Shown: positions 42,201-45,200 of the stretch, in pieces
Position numbering within the stretch: the first letter of the stretch is position 1
Layout: the number at the start of each line of letters is the position of its first letter
Origin: Rhabdophis nuchalis
Lineage: Eukaryota > Chordata > Lepidosauria > Squamata > Natricidae
DNA: 64,000 bases
Assembly (NCBI GenBank): GCA_039707465.1
Contig: CM077644.1
Location: 81,590,875-81,654,874, forward strand
Reading direction: 5' to 3'
The notes under the pieces: model-generated
The model's database searches: none
Seen by the model: the letters and a program-made list of their open reading frames with translations, nothing else
What the model was told of the DNA's origin: nothing
Translations under genes and position numbers: made by a program

Positions 42201-45200
42201 GGGTTGCTCCTCCATCCTGGTTCTGTTAGATCTCTCGGCGGCTTTCGATACCATCGACCATGGTATCCTATTGCATCGGCTGGGGGGGTTGGGGGTGGGA
42301 GGCACCGTTCTGCGGTGGTTCTCCTCCTACCTCTCTGGCCGATCGCAATTTGTGTTGGCAGGAGAGCAGAGGTCGACCCCGAGACCCCTCACATGTGGGG
42401 TGCCTCAGGGGTCGGTCCTCTCGCCTCTCCTGTTCAACACATACATGAAGCCGCTGGGCGAGATCATCCGTGGTTTTGGGGTAGAGTATCATCTCTACGC
42501 TGATGATACTCAGCTGTATATATCTACCCCAAACCACCCCAACGATGCCGTAGCGGTGATGTGCCAGTGCCTGGAAGCCGTGCGGATCTGGATGGGAAGT
42601 AACGGACTCAGGCTCAACCCGACCAAGACCGAGTGGCTGTGGTTTCCGGCTGCCCGATTCAACCAGCTGACTCCATCGCTGGCCATAGGGGGCGAACATC
42701 TTGCCCCTGTGGATGGGGCGCGCAACTTGGGTGTCCTCCTGGATACCTGGCTCTCCATGGAAGATCAAGTGACAGCCGTGGCCAGGAGGGCGTTTTACCA
42801 GGTTCGCCTGGTACGCCAGTTGCGCCCCCTATTGGATCGGGACGCCCTTCGCACAGTCACTCATGCTCTCGTGACATCCCGACTGGATTATTGCAACTCT
42901 CTCTACATGGGGCTCCCCTTGAGGTGTACCCGGAGGCTTCAGTTGGTCCAGAACGCAGCCGCGCGAGCAATTATGGGCACCTCTAGGTTTGCCCACGTAA
43001 CACCGCTCTTGCGCGAGCTGCACTGGCTACCTGTCGTCTTCCGGGTGCGCTTCAAGGTGTTAATTACCATCTTCAAAGCGCTCCATGGCTCGGGACCTAG
43101 CTACCTGCGGGATCGGATCCTGCCCCATACATCCTCACGGCCAATTCGCTCCCACAGAGAGGGACTTCTCCGGGTGCCGTCCACTAGACTTTGTCAGCGG
43201 GCGACGCCCAGGGGAAGGGCCTTCTCTGTGGCGGGCCCAGCCCTCTGGAACGACCTTCCCCCCGATATCAGGACAACCACGGACCTCCGCTCCTTCCGCT
43301 TAAAATTAAAGACACACTTTTTTCGCCTGGCCGGCCTTGGGTAGTCTCTTTTTAGGTTAGGGGTTTTAGGGGTATTTTTAGTTTAGTTTATGGGTTTTAG
43401 CGCAGGATCAATTTAATCCATTTTTAATTTTGTATTTTGTATTTTGTCTGTGGTCTTATTTGTATTTTAATTGCCTGTGCCCCGCCTCGAGTCCCCCTTG
43501 GGGAGAGAGAGCGGGATATAAAATTAAATTATTATTATTATTATTATTATTATTAAGAGTACTGTAGTTCAGAACTTGAGGCTTAATGAGATCTTTACTA
43601 CTTACAATACAATAGCAGAGTTGGAAGGGACCTTGGAGGTCATCTAGTCCAACTCCCTGCCTAGGCAGGAAGCCCTATGCCATTTCAGACAAATGGCTAT
43701 CCAACATCTTCTTGAAGACCTGCAGTGTTGGGGCATTCACCACTTCTGGAGGCAAGCTGTTCCACTGATTAATTGTTCTAACTGTCAGGAAATTTATCCT
43801 CAGTTCTAAGTTGCTTCTCTCCTTGATTAGTCTCCACCCATTGCTTCTTGTTCTGCCCTCAGGTGCTTTGGAGAATAGTTTGACTCCCTCTTCTTTGTGG
43901 CAACCCCTGAGACATTGGAACACTGCTATCACTTTTTCAGAACTGAGGCCTGTTTCCAATTGGTAGCTACATCATAGCCTGAAATTTGAGAAACCAATAT
44001 GGCTTTAAAAGATGCTACTAGACATCTCTGTAAAAAGACCAAGTAGGACTTTTTTTTTAGTAGGCTGATCAACAAATGAAAGGAAATAATACAATCAAAA
44101 CACCAGGATTTATAAATAATGAACTTTGCAACAAACTAAATCATTAAACAAATCTAAATCATTAAATGTATTAAAACTAAATCATTAATTAAATAAATCT
44201 TCAGGATAGATTTTTGAAATAAAGGACTAACCTTTATAATAAAGGACACAAGAACACTGAAAATATAAGCAAAGAAAGCAACTGTATTTGTCAACTCTCT
44301 AACCCTAGTTGAATATGTCTGTACTATTTGACAGGAACCACAAAAGAAGAAGATAGAGATAGCCAAGTTTTGAGATTGTGTCATAAAATAGTTGCTTAAT
44401 GTAATAATGTAAATCAGTAATGAATTCTGATCATCATAACAATTAACTCAACAAGATTTTTTTCCTTAAAATAGATGCAAAATAATATTTGTTTAATTAA
44501 TTGTAATATCGATTCAAGCAAATGTAACTCAGAATTGCCAAAATTGTCTTCATTGCATGCTAGACATTCCAGTTCTTTATTGCATGCTGCCCAATACTCT
44601 TAAAAGTTCTTGTGGGTTTATTTTTGGTTACTTGGAGCTTTTGGGATTCAAACTGAAGTTGTTTAAAGAAGATGCATGAAGAGCAAACAGCAAAAACTTT
44701 TACTGCAAAAATATGGATCTACAATGTTACTAGGGAATACTGTTATGATATAATTTATTTTAGCAGATAAAGAATACACATTCCATTTTTTTATAATGTA
44801 CCACTTCTTTTTCGTTACCTATGGGCTTCTCTTTTGTTACCTACTAAAAATTACTATAAATGTATTCAAATACTGAAAACATTCATATGAATAAAACAAG
44901 GCAAAGCTTGCATTAAAATACCTTCTGAAGAAACAGTATAATTTTTTGGGGGGGGGTGTTGATCAAAGACCTATTATAGCCAATTAAACCTATTTCAAAG
45001 AATCATCCCCAATAAGTAGATAATATCCATGGCCATGTTGCTTGCTCTCAAACAGGACCAAATGACATAGAGTAACTGTTAGTCAATGTTTTGCTTCTTT
45101 AATATTGTTGGCATATATTGATACATATCGTATATACAATGTGCATGTTGTATACATGTGAAAAAGATGTTATGTCATTAATTGTTTATACTAGTTACTA

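Larger units (their letters stand above)
40205..43556 (+). mobile_element. Near full-length L2-like non-LTR retrotransposon
   Basis: About 3.35 kb, inserted antisense to SLC44A5. It comprises a short G-rich 5' region, one long open frame (40234-43344), a 3' UTR with the GCCCCGCCTCGAGTCCCC block, and an (ATT)n tail at 43527-43556. The exact 5' edge and target duplication are not resolved. The second copy at 60718 starts at the position equivalent to 41227 and is truncated. Confidence 0.8.

Noticed and set aside
40246..43303. Numerous minus-strand and alternative-frame ORFs across the L2 element
   Set aside because: Shadows of the GC-rich L2 coding frame; they lack motifs and start or stop arbitrarily.
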